This document shows, piece by piece, positions 52,956 to 61,200 of a stretch of DNA of 64,000 bases. Location: positions 24,302 to 88,301 of the forward strand of contig JBJORA010000056.1 of the NCBI GenBank assembly GCA_046049675.1. Direction: 5' to 3'. A model generated the notes under the pieces. That model was given only the letters and a program-made list of their open reading frames with translations. It was not told the origin of the DNA and did no database searches. Source of the stretch: CAIXQW01 sp046049675 (GTDB lineage: Bacteria > Bacteroidota > Bacteroidia > Chitinophagales > Chitinophagaceae). Position 1 is the stretch's first letter, and each line of letters starts with the position of its first letter. The translations under genes were made by a program, and so were the position numbers.

Positions 52956-53537
52956 TTAATGCTTTGCGTTGAAATGATTAAAAAGTTCACCTTCTCTATC
53001 CAATACGACATGCCTTGCTTTTTTAGCCCTAACTTCAAGATGCCAAGGTTTATTTTCTATGCCTTTACCACTGTCTGTTAAATCTTCTACATTGCCAAAG
53101 CCTAATTCTTCTAGTAAATGCTTTAACAACGCAAAGTAGTATCCAAATTTATGAATATCAAACTCATTGTCTTGCCAACCGAATAAGCTGCCAAATCCCC
53201 AAAATCTTGCATTCTCGCCGGGATTTCTGTTGAAGAACGAATTGTGGCTGCCATCTATAATTTGTTGTAGATGCCAAATTAAATTAGGACAAATTAAGTA
53301 TAATACGCCATCGGTTTTTAAGACGCGATTCCACTCTTCTAGTACAATAAGAAACTCCTTAAATGTAAAATGTTCAATCAAGTGTCTAGAATAAATTTCA
53401 TCAACACTTTCGTCGCCAAAAGGAAGTTGATTTGCATTGCACACAATATCTACATGTGGTAAATCGCGAATATCACAATTCGTATAACCTTCTCTTGGTT
53501 TAAGACCCGAACCAATTTCTAGTTTTAGTGGGTGCAT
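52956..53537 (-). CDS. Class I SAM-dependent methyltransferase
   Basis: 193 residues: LEIGSGLKPREGYTNCDIRD forms the SAM-binding loop, then VDIVCNANQLPFGDESVDEI, the Methyltransf_11-type YSRHLIEHF and WNRVLKTDGVLYLICPNL. The C-terminal DIHKFGYYFALLKHLLEELG is the usual helix before the last strands. Likely a small-molecule or glycan methyltransferase; substrate unknown. It lies 238 nt from the GT39 gene, so a functional link is possible but not shown. Confidence 0.88.
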   Translation of the reverse strand: MHPLKLEIGSGLKPREGYTNCDIRDLPHVDIVCNANQLPFGDESVDEIYSRHLIEHFTFKEFLIVLEEWNRVLKTDGVLYLICPNLIWHLQQIIDGSHNSFFNRNPGENARFWGFGSLFGWQDNEFDIHKFGYYFALLKHLLEELGFGNVEDLTDSGKGIENKPWHLEVRAKKARHVVLDREGELFNHFNAKH

Positions 53538-53646
53538 AGTGAAACGTAAAGGAATAACGAGAAAATTAGATATTTATTGGTCGCTCTGTAAAAGATTCGA
53601 GATGGAAAGGATACCTAAATGATTGCAGTGTATAAAACCAACTAAT

Positions 53647-54159
53647 TTAATCTTTAGCGTTGTTTTTCGATGCTAAGATGGAAAATGACTTATCAAAAAA
53701 ATGAGAGTTTGGAATGGTAATGATTGCATTGTCTTCTGTTTTGACGTGAACAAAAAAGTAGTTCAGCTCTACCACTTCTCCCTCGAAATTGTAGTCCTTG
53801 TGCAATACTTTTACATAGTCGCCTAGTTTTACGGGGTGGTTGAAGAAAATTAAAATACTTGAACTAATATTTGAGAGTAAAGACCATTGAGCAAAAAAAG
53901 CAACACCTATTGCCGTTAAAATTGAACTTGCAAACAGTGCAATATCACTTTGTTTGAAGCCCCATACACCTGTTAAAAGTATTATGGTTGTAATAGCCAT
54001 AAACAAGTTAACTGTTCTAATAGCCATTTTTCTGCGGCCTCGTTCCAGTCGGGTCTTTTTAAGAAAATTGTTGATGATAACTTTGAACGTAAAATGTAGT
54101 GCAACATAAATCGCTACAATGATGATCGTTTCTATAATTTGAACTTTAAGTGCTTCCAT
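53647..54159 (-). CDS. MscS-like small mechanosensitive channel
   Basis: 170 residues from ATG 54159; TTG 54165 is two codons upstream. Three hydrophobic helices, the third being the pore-type LTAIGVAFFAQWSLLSNISS, followed by the MscS beta domain FFNHPVKLGDYVKV, GEVVELNYFFVHVKTEDNAI and IPNSHFFDKSF. The C-terminal alpha/beta domain of MscS is missing, as in many short family members. Function would be ion release on osmotic downshift. Confidence 0.87.
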   Translation of the reverse strand: MEALKVQIIETIIIVAIYVALHFTFKVIINNFLKKTRLERGRRKMAIRTVNLFMAITTIILLTGVWGFKQSDIALFASSILTAIGVAFFAQWSLLSNISSSILIFFNHPVKLGDYVKVLHKDYNFEGEVVELNYFFVHVKTEDNAIITIPNSHFFDKSFSILASKNNAKD

Positions 54160-54282
54160 ATTCAATATGTTTTAGTATTTCGGATATTATCGCATTGTTG
54201 GTTTGCCACAATGGGCTAGTAATTTGCACAACTTATCGCCATTTTGGTCAATTGTGGCTTGCATGCAGCGCCTTTAGCCTTC

Positions 54283-54330
54283 ATCAAAAATAGCAATTAT
54301 TGATTAGACAAAACACTGCTTTGCTGTCTT
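54283..54330 (-). repeat. Shared promoter-like element, copy before the MscS-like gene
   Basis: rc of 54285-54292 is TATTTTTG, 126 nt before ATG 54159; flank ATAGCAATTATTGATTAGAC then AAAACACTGCTTTGCTG partly follows the shared pattern. Of the rest of 54160-54596, a minus-strand frame of 95 codons (54329-54616) ends with TWVVSSSEGRGVTLWRFSKK, possibly the end of a decayed gene; I do not call it. Confidence 0.4.
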
Positions 54331-54596
54331 AGTTCTGATGGCTTTCGTGCGTGCAATTCAATTTGACTGAATCAACTTCCGTATGATCAGCTTTTTTAGA
54401 AAATCTCCAAAGGGTCACACCTCGGCCTTCGCTACTAGATACGACCCATGTAGATTTTAGTACAGCTTTTTTGATATTGACATTGCTGTGCATCCAATAT
54501 TGTGATTGCGAACAAATTGTTGTGTGGTCATTTTTCCGGTTACTTTTGTTACTAGTTAGCTTGCTGCAGTAGTTTTGTATCAAAATACTTACTACT

Positions 54597-54728
54597 TTAC
54601 TTATCTGTAAAATCAATATTCATTCGTTTTGTACCTGTTTGTCCCCAAAAGCTGTACATCACACGTCCTTTAATGCTATCCTTGTGCACAAAACCTACAT
54701 ATCTGCTGTCATATGCATTGTCGCGATT
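54597..54728 (-). pseudogene. 3' fragment of a second signal-peptidase gene
   Basis: 132 nt nearly identical, at a constant offset of 2204 nt, to the last 44 codons of the signal peptidase gene at 56801-57721. It encodes NRDNAYDSRYVGFVHKDSIK, then VMYSFWGQTGTKRMNIDFTD and the same stop. Upstream of the break nothing resembles the gene. The fragment reads DSRY where the intact gene has DGRY, closer to the classical motif, so it may derive from a different paralogue. Confidence 0.85.
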
Positions 54729-54862
54729 GCATTTTTAGAACTGCATACTAATGATGATTTAGATTCTTGGTGATGGCTGTAACAAACTCCATTTAGCAAA
54801 TTAGCAAGATGCTGTTGCATCAAAACTCCTTCGCTGCGATGCAATATTCTACCTTAAAATTC

Positions 54863-56431
54863 TCAATTGGATTTTTGTAATTTTATGACACTGCCATCTA
54901 TTTTTAGATAATAAAAGCCGCTAGCCCAGTTACTACAATCAAAATAAATTAATTCATTGTCTTGTTTCATAATTTCACAATTTACTTTCTGACCGTAGCA
55001 ATTGTAAAAGGATAAATCTGTAAGATCCTGACCATCTTTAATTTTTAAAATAAACGAACCTAAAAATGGATTTGGATAAACAGTATTTGCATTGTGGAAA
55101 TCAATATTTGTGACTGTAGTTGCAGTGCCACAAACTGTAGAGTCGTTTTGTAAAGTATCTATGATATTTGATGTAGTAATATTTGAATAAATATTCGATG
55201 GTAGTAAGGTGCAAAAGCCATTAGTTAGATTTAGGTTTTGGGTAGAAAGCGTCAAAGTATTAGATAATACTGGAATACAAGTTGTAAGTAAGTTGCTATC
55301 AAGCCTGTAAATTGTAGGAGTACCTTTAAAAAAATTTGCCATTAGATAGGTGTTTCCAATTTCATTGAGGGTATTACTATTATTAACTGTTGTGTCAAAA
55401 ATAGAGGAACTGATAAAATTGCCTGATTGACTGAGTTTAATTATTGCATTTTGTCTATAGACAGGAGAGCCAGCAACCTGGTGAAATCCAGTCGCTACAA
55501 CATCGTTATTGTTGTCGATTTCTAAATCTGTGATAAAAAAGGAGCTGTCAGTTTTTTTGCACCAATTAACATTACCATTGGTATCGAGATTAATGAAAAA
55601 CGTGGAGTAATTAATAATAGAAGTATCATTTATGCTAAGTGCGAACAGGAGACTATTGTTTGGCAAATGCAGCGATGCAGAATGTTGCGCTTGTCTGTTA
55701 TACAATAGAAAAACCTTAGTCCACGCGATCGAAGCGCCTGACTTTTTAGCAATGAAATTTTCTCTCAGCGTGTTTGTGATTCTGTGGATTCCTGAAAAAT
55801 ACACCGATGAGGAAGTTGATGATGGAATACCTGTTAATATAGTACTAGCATACGCAAAAGGAAAGACTATTGAATCAAGTCCAATAAAATTTCCGTTTGT
55901 ATCTGTTGTTAAGATTGCAGATGTTGTATAGTCACCTAAACCATTCTGAAATTGCCCATTCCAATATGAATGAAGATCGCCAAAGGAATAGACAATTCCC
56001 TTACTCAGGCTTGATTTTGTGAACTGCGCTGAGTTGCCAAATTGTATTTGTTTACTAAGCACATTGCTATCTGCATTATTAAATTTTCTAAATCTAACAC
56101 CTTGCTTATTACTTAGCACAGAAATGTAATCTCCGCTACCTAAGAGGAACTGACTAGATTTTCCAGCTCCCAGATTTTTTCGCCACTGCGGCACCAAATT
56201 ATTATCTGTTTTTATTAAAATAGTAGTTAAGTCAACAATAGTCTCTAAGCTTGCTGGCGTGTACGAATAATTCAATAAATAACCTGTATTTATCCTTGAA
56301 ACATTACATTGAGCTGCAACATATGGATTATTTGGAATTTGCTCAACTGGGTATTGCACAATGTTCTGAGCTACTAACGGGTTTATGAAAGCAATAAACA
56401 TTAATGCTATGCTTGATTTCAGTTTATTCAT
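54863..56431 (-). CDS. Secreted protein with T9SS sorting domain
   Basis: 522 residues. Signal peptide MNKLKSSIALMFIAFINPLV. The body consists of beta-rich segments that look like a loose propeller (LIKTDNNLVPQWRKNLGAGK, FINLDTNGNVNWCKKTDS, DLEIDNNNDVVATGFHQVAG, AIIKLSQSGNFISSSIF). The T9SS sorting domain is TVYPNPFLGSFILKIKDGQD to VIKLQKSN. A shared promoter-like element lies 122 nt upstream. Surface protein of unknown ligand. Confidence 0.87.
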   Translation of the reverse strand: MNKLKSSIALMFIAFINPLVAQNIVQYPVEQIPNNPYVAAQCNVSRINTGYLLNYSYTPASLETIVDLTTILIKTDNNLVPQWRKNLGAGKSSQFLLGSGDYISVLSNKQGVRFRKFNNADSNVLSKQIQFGNSAQFTKSSLSKGIVYSFGDLHSYWNGQFQNGLGDYTTSAILTTDTNGNFIGLDSIVFPFAYASTILTGIPSSTSSSVYFSGIHRITNTLRENFIAKKSGASIAWTKVFLLYNRQAQHSASLHLPNNSLLFALSINDTSIINYSTFFINLDTNGNVNWCKKTDSSFFITDLEIDNNNDVVATGFHQVAGSPVYRQNAIIKLSQSGNFISSSIFDTTVNNSNTLNEIGNTYLMANFFKGTPTIYRLDSNLLTTCIPVLSNTLTLSTQNLNLTNGFCTLLPSNIYSNITTSNIIDTLQNDSTVCGTATTVTNIDFHNANTVYPNPFLGSFILKIKDGQDLTDLSFYNCYGQKVNCEIMKQDNELIYFDCSNWASGFYYLKIDGSVIKLQKSN

Positions 56432-56544
56432 TTTTTCTAATTTGTTTTTGTAGTAAATGCTTACTGCTATACTAATTTACTTTTTGGCTTAAGTGAATCA
56501 TTTGTTTTATCATTAGTTGAGGTGCATTAGATCTGGATACTGCT

Positions 56545-56650
56545 TTTATAGTCAAAAATAATAATTTATTCTGCAAAACCCTATTATTAAGTAGGAATTA
56601 TGATGGCTTTTTTGCTGCTAAGTTTTAAGCTATTGCAAAGCCCGTAGAAA
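56545..56650 (-). repeat. Shared promoter-like element, copy before 54863-56431
   Basis: TCAAAAATAATAATTTATTC then TGCAAAACC, further GGAATTATGATGGC and CTAAGTTTTAAGCTATTGCA; rc of 56553-56560 is TATTTTTG. The last part is shared with copies D and E (GGAAATTATGAAGGG, CTAAGTGCTGAGC). I see nothing else in 56432-56800. Confidence 0.6.
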
Positions 56651-56800
56651 AGTTCGGTACAAATAGTAAATCAAATGCTGACAGTTTAATTTAGCATGCA
56701 TAGTTGATACTTGGAGTACATGCCTAGTGCTAAAGTGTAAGCATTGCTATGCAATACACTTGCGCCATCGAGAGGAGCAGCCTTGCCATTTATATTGCCA

Positions 56801-57721
56801 TTACTTATCTGTAAAATCAATATTCATTCGTTTTGTGCCTGTTTGTCCCCAAAAGCTGTGCATCACACGGCCTTTAATGCTATCCTTGTGTACAAAACCT
56901 ACATATCTACCATCCATTGCATTGTCGCGATTATCGCCTAACAGGTAATAGCAGTCTGGCGGCACTTCTATATTTCTGATTGTAGCTTTTGCTTCGTCGT
57001 AAGGAACTTTGAATTTATACATCAAATGCTTGTGCCCATTGGGTAGCTGTTCCTCAAACTCTTGTACTGGCATTTCATCACAAGTTGTCTCTTTAATAAA
57101 TGTTGCTTTGCTCGCTTTGCCATTGATGCTCACAATATTATCAATCAAATCTAGCTTGTCATTAGGTCGCCCGACAACACGAAAATTGTATAGCTGTCCA
57201 TCCGATCTAGAGAAGGTAACGTAGTGGCCATAATTAGGCGTGCTATTCTGATAAGCCTTCATATCAACTACAATTCTGTCGCCAACTTCAAATGTAGGAT
57301 TGCTTGAAGTTGTTTGCACTTTATAAACTGCTATGCCCATCATAGTACGGACGTCGAAAATAATCAACACGGCTAGCATGCCGATTGCAATGATGAGGTG
57401 ATAATACCAAGTGTTGTATGGTTGTAGCTCGTACGCCTTTTGGCGTTTAGCAAAATAGACTGCATCAACGATGCTATAGATGCGTAGTGTAATTTCAATC
57501 GCAAGTACAGACACGAGTCCGTAAAAAGAGGTGGCTCCGCGCGTTAGGCCAAAAATAGTAGGGGATAGCAGCACTAGGCTAAATAGGATAATTGCCTTTT
57601 TAGGCTGGCCATTGTACACCTGCCCAAGACCTGGCAGCAGCAATGAAAGCAAGAATGCGATGAATGCGTTTCGTGGTTTGACTGCCAAAGTGGTTGGTAA
57701 GTAGTCTATGGTTTGTTGCAT
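56801..57721 (-). CDS. Signal peptidase I-like protein lacking the catalytic Lys
   Basis: 306 residues. N-terminal region with NAFIAFLLSLLLPGLGQVYN and several hydrophobic helices, a further anchor at about 107-122, then an S26 domain. The Ser motif is SSNPT (S139, pattern SxxPT). The Lys motif, normally YxKRxxGxPGD, reads YNFRVVGRPNDK, with Phe180 in place of the Lys. The Box E equivalent GDNRDNAMDGRYVG is intact. Classical type I signal peptidases need the Ser-Lys dyad, so this one may be inactive, use another base, or have another role. A fragment of a second copy lies at 54597. Confidence 0.85.
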   Translation of the reverse strand: MQQTIDYLPTTLAVKPRNAFIAFLLSLLLPGLGQVYNGQPKKAIILFSLVLLSPTIFGLTRGATSFYGLVSVLAIEITLRIYSIVDAVYFAKRQKAYELQPYNTWYYHLIIAIGMLAVLIIFDVRTMMGIAVYKVQTTSSNPTFEVGDRIVVDMKAYQNSTPNYGHYVTFSRSDGQLYNFRVVGRPNDKLDLIDNIVSINGKASKATFIKETTCDEMPVQEFEEQLPNGHKHLMYKFKVPYDEAKATIRNIEVPPDCYYLLGDNRDNAMDGRYVGFVHKDSIKGRVMHSFWGQTGTKRMNIDFTDK

Positions 57722-57798
57722 TGGTGTTGGTTTTTAGCTATTTGTAGTAGTTTCAAAATATCAGCTAAGGTTTAGCACACAGCTATTACTAAAGCTTT

Positions 57799-58167
57799 TT
57801 ATTTAGTTTCGTATTGATACTTTGTAATTTCTAGTTTTTCAAATTCTACTTTCGTCTTCTTTAATATTATCAATGAGTACTTTTTGTAATTGTCGAAGTC
57901 ATGAACTTTCAAAAAATCAATAATGCTGTACTGTATAAATGGGTGTTCTAAATCTTCTATCTTAAGCATTGAATATCGCTTTCTTGATTTTGGATATTGC
58001 TGCCAAAATCGACTATAATCCGAATAGACAGTGTCTGTAACCAACTGTAGTAATGCTTGCATTAAAGCTTTTGGGATATCAGTGTCAGTGATGAAACTAT
58101 AATAATTCTTAACCCTCCGAAAAAAATCAGATTTTGGCTCTAGCGCATGCTCATTATTCAAGTTCAT
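57799..58167 (-). CDS. Small cytoplasmic protein of unknown function
   Basis: 122 residues, largely helical and charged: FFRRVKNYYSFITDTDIPKA, LMQALLQLVTDTVYSDYSRF, YSIIDFLKVHDFDNYKKYSL. No known motif. It starts 5 nt after the Imm32-like gene in the same direction, so the two are almost certainly co-transcribed. Confidence 0.7.
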   Translation of the reverse strand: MNLNNEHALEPKSDFFRRVKNYYSFITDTDIPKALMQALLQLVTDTVYSDYSRFWQQYPKSRKRYSMLKIEDLEHPFIQYSIIDFLKVHDFDNYKKYSLIILKKTKVEFEKLEITKYQYETK

Positions 58168-58172
58168 TATTT

Positions 58173-58511
58173 CTAGTTTTTAGCTACGAATCTTTCATAA
58201 AATGCGCCAGTACCTTTTGCATCTAGTCTCCCAATTGTGACTTCAATTGAACTTTTTGATAGTTCAATGTTCGGTCTTAAGTGATAGTGCTCTCTTGCTC
58301 CAATCGGTAAAAATGTATCTTCTACTTCTTCTTGTTTAAGTTCGGCAATTTCTAAAAGTAGTTTTGCTAATGATCTAAGTCCCTCTGGATTGCCATGTAT
58401 AAATACTTCATCGCATTTTGTAACAACGCCTTCAAATTCGTGTTCATCGTGGCTAATAAATACATCGAGTTCACCATTGATTTCGTGACCCTTTTTGTGT
58501 TTGTATTTCAT
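58173..58511 (-). CDS. Imm32-like immunity protein
   Basis: 112 residues from ATG 58511 (MKYKHKKGHEINGELDVFIS); the frame is open to 58556. The pattern HGNPEGLRSLAKLLLEIAEL, LPIGAREHYHLRPNIELSKS and IEVTIGRLD fits the Imm32 family of polymorphic-toxin immunity proteins. No toxin gene is adjacent; the partner downstream is an unknown 122-residue protein. An orphan immunity gene, or one paired with an unrecognised toxin. Confidence 0.7.
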   Translation of the reverse strand: MKYKHKKGHEINGELDVFISHDEHEFEGVVTKCDEVFIHGNPEGLRSLAKLLLEIAELKQEEVEDTFLPIGAREHYHLRPNIELSKSSIEVTIGRLDAKGTGAFYERFVAKN

Positions 58512-58572
58512 GTTGATTTCTTTAGTGGAGGTTGGCCAGCTACTTTTGGAAAACAATTGTCTGGCGACGCAT

Positions 58573-59385
58573 TTAGTTATAAATCATCACTTTATTCCAC
58601 ACGGTCTTCTCCTTATACTTCATCATTATGAAGGCCATGCCAATATATTCGTTCTTGAGTTCAAATTCGTTATTATTGATTTTAGCTAATTCTAATTCCT
58701 GTCCACTAAAATTGTATAATCTAACTTCGTTTATGTTTGAACTATTAATGTAGAAGGTTTTACCTAAAGGCGTTGGGAAGATTTTAATTTCTTCGTTTTC
58801 AGTATTGCTTAATGAGCTTGGTATCATGTTTGGTAAAAGTGTGTCAATAGTTAATGTAATTGGATTGGCCATATTGCCTGAACCAGTTATGTTAAATTTA
58901 ATTTTTAACCAGCCTTGGATATTTGTTATTGTATCCAAAAATCCTAAATACTTATTACTGTCTTTGCCCGGCCCGACACAATCCATACATCCATAGTCTG
59001 CTACAAAATCTTGATTAAAACTCCCCCAATTGGTTTGCATAAAACAAGTCATAAGGTCGCCGTAGCTATATAATTTGGTGTACGGCTTCCCGAAAATAGT
59101 GGTATCACAAAATTTTATGCTTGCTCCAAGATTTTTAATTCTAATATAATTTGCCGCATCTATTATAGTTGGGCCTTGGTATAATTCAAATTGTACATCT
59201 TTTACTAAATCATTATTCAAATCAATTTGAACACTGTCATGAGTGAAATAGGTGTAATTACTCAAATTTGCGTTCAGTACTATTGGCATTGAACCTGCTG
59301 GAATAACACCTGCATTAATTTGAGAATGGGATTCTTTGGTAAAGGTTAATAAAATTGTTACTGTTAAAATTGCTATATATTTCAT
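58573..59385 (-). CDS. Secreted protein with T9SS-type C-terminus
   Basis: 270 residues. Signal peptide MKYIAILTVTILLTFTKESH. One beta-rich domain (about 25-190) with DSVQIDLNNDLVKDVQFELY, CMDCVGPGKDSNKYLGFLD and WLKIKFNITGSGN. A C-terminal sorting-like domain follows (IKIFPTPLGKTFYINSSNIN, VRLYNFSGQELELAKINNNE, VWNKVMIYN); the usual PNP is PTP here. Exported by T9SS, with the body of a small family often found alone. A shared promoter-like element lies 138 nt upstream. Confidence 0.82.
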   Translation of the reverse strand: MKYIAILTVTILLTFTKESHSQINAGVIPAGSMPIVLNANLSNYTYFTHDSVQIDLNNDLVKDVQFELYQGPTIIDAANYIRIKNLGASIKFCDTTIFGKPYTKLYSYGDLMTCFMQTNWGSFNQDFVADYGCMDCVGPGKDSNKYLGFLDTITNIQGWLKIKFNITGSGNMANPITLTIDTLLPNMIPSSLSNTENEEIKIFPTPLGKTFYINSSNINEVRLYNFSGQELELAKINNNEFELKNEYIGMAFIMMKYKEKTVWNKVMIYN

Positions 59386-59499
59386 AATCTATTTTTTGAG
59401 TGATTGCTACAAATTTCTTTTGTCTAAGGAACAGTGTTCGCCGCAGATACAATACTAAGCGGGTCAATCACCAGCTGTTCAATCTAACGCGGTGAGTTA

Positions 59500-59610
59500 T
59501 CTGCGGACATTGTTATCATACTCAAAAATAATAATTTATTGTGCAAAACCATGCTTTGCTACGGAAATTGTCATAGGTTTTTGCTTACTAGGTTCTGAGC
59601 CGTCGCAAAG
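59500..59610 (-). repeat. Shared promoter-like element, copy D (before 58573-59385)
   Basis: CTGCGGACATTGTTATCATA then CTCAAAAATAATAATTTATT, GTGCAAAACC, GGAAATT and TTCTGAGC. The 50-nt core is almost identical to 61072-61125. rc of 59523-59530 is TATTTTTG. Confidence 0.65.
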
Positions 59611-59645
59611 CGCATAGCAGCATGTGTTGCCAAGACGTAGGTGGA

Positions 59646-60134
59646 TTAAGGCGATTGTGTAACCGATAAGGTCGGAGAGCGCATCAAATTTTGTAAGTAT
59701 TGAATTCTTTTTTTCGTTTCTTCCTTTCTGTACTCCATTGATTGCACATCACAAAAATAGTAGGTGCCACATTCAGCCAATATTGAATCAGCTGTTTTTT
59801 CTATCTTAATTTTCCAATTTGTTCTTTCTAACAGATAGTCCTTTTTATTAGTAGGCAATCCAGGTATTTTCTGATTGCTTGAGTCATAAATACTAGTTAT
59901 TTTACTGTTGATTATTGCCTCAATACTTTCAGCAAAAAACAAGTTCTTGTCCGCCTGTATCTTTTCTTCAATAGGACATGTGTCTTTCATAATGTTTGAT
60001 TTCTCAAAATCCTCCAATAATTGGCAATAGTCAATATCAAGAAAATCAATTTCCCTTTCTAATTTAGATTCATTTTTATTGCCGCATGAAAATGCTAGTA
60101 AACTAAGTACTATGATGGCAAACGTATTTTTCAT
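59646..60134 (-). CDS. Predicted lipoprotein
   Basis: 162 residues. Lipoprotein signal MKNTFAIIVLSLLAFSC (lipobox AFSC). The mature part is charged and mainly helical (KLEREIDFLDIDYCQLLEDF, KNLFFAESIEAIINSKITSI), with a pair of Cys late (AECGTYYFCDVQS), and a C-terminal helix. No family recognised. An IS3 transposase relic lies just upstream. Confidence 0.72.
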   Translation of the reverse strand: MKNTFAIIVLSLLAFSCGNKNESKLEREIDFLDIDYCQLLEDFEKSNIMKDTCPIEEKIQADKNLFFAESIEAIINSKITSIYDSSNQKIPGLPTNKKDYLLERTNWKIKIEKTADSILAECGTYYFCDVQSMEYRKEETKKRIQYLQNLMRSPTLSVTQSP

Positions 60135-60181
60135 TTTTTTTGAAGTATAGTTTATGATTAAATAATTCTGTATCTTTATTA

Positions 60182-60346
60182 TTAGATTAATTCTTCAATA
60201 TCGCTACCACCATAACGCTGTCGCCATTTGTAAAACGTTGCATTACTATAGCCATACTCGCGTACTAACTCATCGGCAGATTTTCCTTGCTCAAATTCCT
60301 TTAGAATCACCGCAATTTGTATTGTTGTGAATTTCAATTTCTTCAT
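60182..60346 (-). pseudogene. Relic of an IS3-family transposase OrfA
   Basis: 54 codons from ATG 60344-60346 encode MKKLKFTTIQIAVILKEFEQ, GKSADELVREYGYSNATFYK and WRQRYGGSD, the N-terminal helix-turn-helix of IS3-type OrfA, then stop at 60182. OrfA is normally ~90 residues and is followed by OrfB; both the OrfA end and OrfB are missing. Upstream, CTGCCCCAAAATTAGTCGAT (minus strand, near 60400) resembles an IS3 terminal region. Deleted remnant. Confidence 0.85.
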
Positions 60347-60393
60347 TATTTAAATTTAGACTCTTTTTGTCTACTTCTAAATCGACTAATTTT

Positions 60394-60416
60394 GGGGCAG
60401 CTTACACTTCTGCCCC
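60394..60416. repeat. 7-bp inverted repeat at the presumed IS end
   Basis: GGGGCAG (60394-60400) and CTGCCCC (60410-60416) with a 9-nt loop, followed by CGTTTTT on the plus strand. It lies about 50 nt outside the OrfA relic and may be part of the element end, or a terminator. Confidence 0.5.
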
Positions 60417-60446
60417 CGTTTTTCCAAACCCATGGTGTGCGTTCGC

Positions 60447-60481
60447 TTTTCTTATGCACCGACCATAAAAGCATAAGAAAA
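60447..60481. repeat. Perfect 11-bp inverted repeat
   Basis: TTTTCTTATGC (60447-60457) and GCATAAGAAAA (60471-60481), 13-nt loop, 17 nt past the stop of the gene at 60499. The T and A runs are on the outer sides in the wrong order for a standard terminator in either direction. Confidence 0.6.
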
Positions 60482-60498
60482 ATAAACTACGGTGCTAA

Positions 60499-60963
60499 TT
60501 AAATAGTCTTTGCAATTTCTTTACTTGTCGTTATTTGTCTATTTATTAAAAGGTCGTGTCCAAACCCGAGAACTATATATAGCAAACAAGTTTTAATTGG
60601 TTTATCAATGCTGTCAAATATTTGTTGTCCGTCAATATGTGAGTCTGGAAGCCTAATATTGTAATAAAAAAGTGCTGCGTTAAAAAAGATGAAAATTGAG
60701 ATGAAAAATATTGTCAAATAGGTTAAAGAATTTTGTCTGTACTTTACCAAAGCAAAAATATAAATACTGAAACATATTACGCAAATTATCGTACAGGTAT
60801 AAAATGTAGTCCCACTAATATTTCCAATCTTAAATAATTGGTCAACAGATTTCCCAATTCCTTCGGCAAACATTGGAATAAATGCAGGTCCAACCAAAGT
60901 TAATGTTAAGAGAATTGATAACACAAAAAATACTAGTCCAACTTTTAGTCCTGTATATTTCAA
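60499..60963 (-). CDS. Small four-helix membrane protein
   Basis: 154 residues, TTG start (60961-60963), no ATG nearby. Four transmembrane helices: VGLVFFVLSILLTLTLVGPA, FYTCTIICVICFSIYIFALV, YLTIFFISIFIFFNAALFYY and TCLLYIVLGFGHDLLI. No motif recognised. A shared promoter-like element sits 131 nt upstream. Confidence 0.62.
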   Translation of the reverse strand: MKYTGLKVGLVFFVLSILLTLTLVGPAFIPMFAEGIGKSVDQLFKIGNISGTTFYTCTIICVICFSIYIFALVKYRQNSLTYLTIFFISIFIFFNAALFYYNIRLPDSHIDGQQIFDSIDKPIKTCLLYIVLGFGHDLLINRQITTSKEIAKTI

Positions 60964-61071
60964 TTGTCAGTTTCTTTAAGTTATATGGCTTGTCTAAAGT
61001 GACGCACAACGAATAGTGATTGACGCTTTGCCATATCAACGGAGTCAATCGCCTGTTGGACGAAGTTTATA

Positions 61072-61200
61072 GCTGCGGACACTGTTATCATACTCAAAAA
61101 TAATAATTTATTGTGCAAAACCGCACTTTAAGGTGGAAATTATGAAGGGTTTTTGGCAACTAAGTGCTGAGCTATGGCATAGCGTATTGTACAATATGTT
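61072..61200 (-). repeat. Shared promoter-like element, copy E (before 60499-60963)
   Basis: GCTGCGGACACTGTTATCAT, then ACTCAAAAATAATAATTTAT, TGTGCAAAACCGC, GGAAATTATGAAGGG, CTAAGTGCTGAGC. Best match is copy D. rc of 61094-61101 is TATTTTTG. The remaining part of 60964-61403 shows nothing. Confidence 0.65.

Noticed and set aside
54329..54616. Minus-strand 95-codon frame ending in CTHESHQN
   Set aside because: It overlaps the signal-peptidase fragment in another frame; possibly the tail of a dead gene, but not supported as a gene.
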